From the NCBI GenBank assembly GCA_900757265.1, contig CAAENW010000155.1:1-13940 (forward strand): DNA of 13,940 bases, given 5' to 3'. Shown here in pieces: positions 13,816 through 13,940 of the stretch. The notes beneath the pieces are model-generated. The model saw nothing but the letters and a program-made list of their open reading frames with translations, ran no database searches and was not told the origin of the DNA. The DNA is from an uncultured Collinsella sp. (GTDB taxonomy: Bacteria; Actinomycetota; Coriobacteriia; Coriobacteriales; Coriobacteriaceae). The position numbers and the translations under genes are program-made. The first letter of the stretch is position 1; each line of letters starts with the position of its first letter.

Positions 13816-13940
13816 ATGGCGCCGATTGCACCGCTCAAGATTATTGTCGCGCCCGCCGCCAAGGCCATCGCCAGGATCGGTTCGACCATGACCTACGATG
13901 ACGTTCCTTGCATCGTTGATGAGCGCAACGACAGTTGCCC
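13816..13940 (+). CDS. 5' end of an unrecognised protein, cut by the window edge
   Basis: An open frame from ATG 13816 runs to the end of the window (41 complete codons, no stop). It begins MAPIAPLKIIVAPAAKAIAR and continues IGSTMTYDDVPCIVDERNDS. An aaaggag site five bases upstream makes this start much better than the ATG at 13811, which would abut it. The strand is opposite to the LuxR gene, 89 bases away, so the two share a divergent control region. I do not recognise the family from this fragment and assign no function. Confidence 0.65.
   Translation, partial: MAPIAPLKIIVAPAAKAIARIGSTMTYDDVPCIVDERNDSC

Overview
The window looks like a GC-rich gut actinobacterium of the class Coriobacteriia, most likely Collinsella or a close relative. 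That placement is inferred from strong GC use in third codon positions, LuxR-type regulators with multi-pass membrane N-termini (common in this class), and palindromic intergenic repeats of a kind I associate from memory with Collinsella. No rRNA, tRNA, CRISPR array, IS transposase or phage gene is visible.

Layout, left to right. Bases 1-589 are non-coding and rich in inverted repeats. A class I DAHP synthase (590-1621, +) ends at a good terminator. After a repeat-bearing spacer comes a minus-strand pair: a 7-TM LuxR regulator (3938-4900) followed by a Tat/lipoprotein-type YtcJ-like amidohydrolase (1997-3799). A spacer with a 68-base palindromic element leads to a GNAT acetyltransferase (5265-5915, +). 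Next is a decayed protein-kinase remnant (5960-6540, -), then agmatine deiminase aguA (6860-7981, -), which is divergent from a soluble LuxR regulator (8163-8957, +). After an AT-rich spacer come a MATE exporter (9334-10710, -), a second, cytoplasmic YtcJ-like amidohydrolase (10798-12426, -) and a second 7-TM LuxR regulator (12734-13726, -). A new + strand gene starts at 13816 and runs off the end.

The main pattern is a repeated module. Two paralogous 7-TM LuxR proteins each sit immediately upstream of, and on the same strand as, a metal-dependent amidohydrolase of the same superfamily. One amidohydrolase is predicted to be exported and lipid-anchored; the other is cytoplasmic and followed by a MATE transporter. 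Between the two modules sits an agmatine deiminase with its own divergent LuxR regulator. One reading is an island in which membrane or soluble one-component sensors each switch on a C-N bond hydrolase for a particular nitrogenous compound. The grouping is seen in the sequence; the ligands, substrates and regulatory links are inferred.

The rest is ordinary for such a genome (aromatic amino acid entry enzyme, acetyltransferase), apart from several distinct intergenic inverted and tandem repeats and one visibly frameshifted kinase relic.
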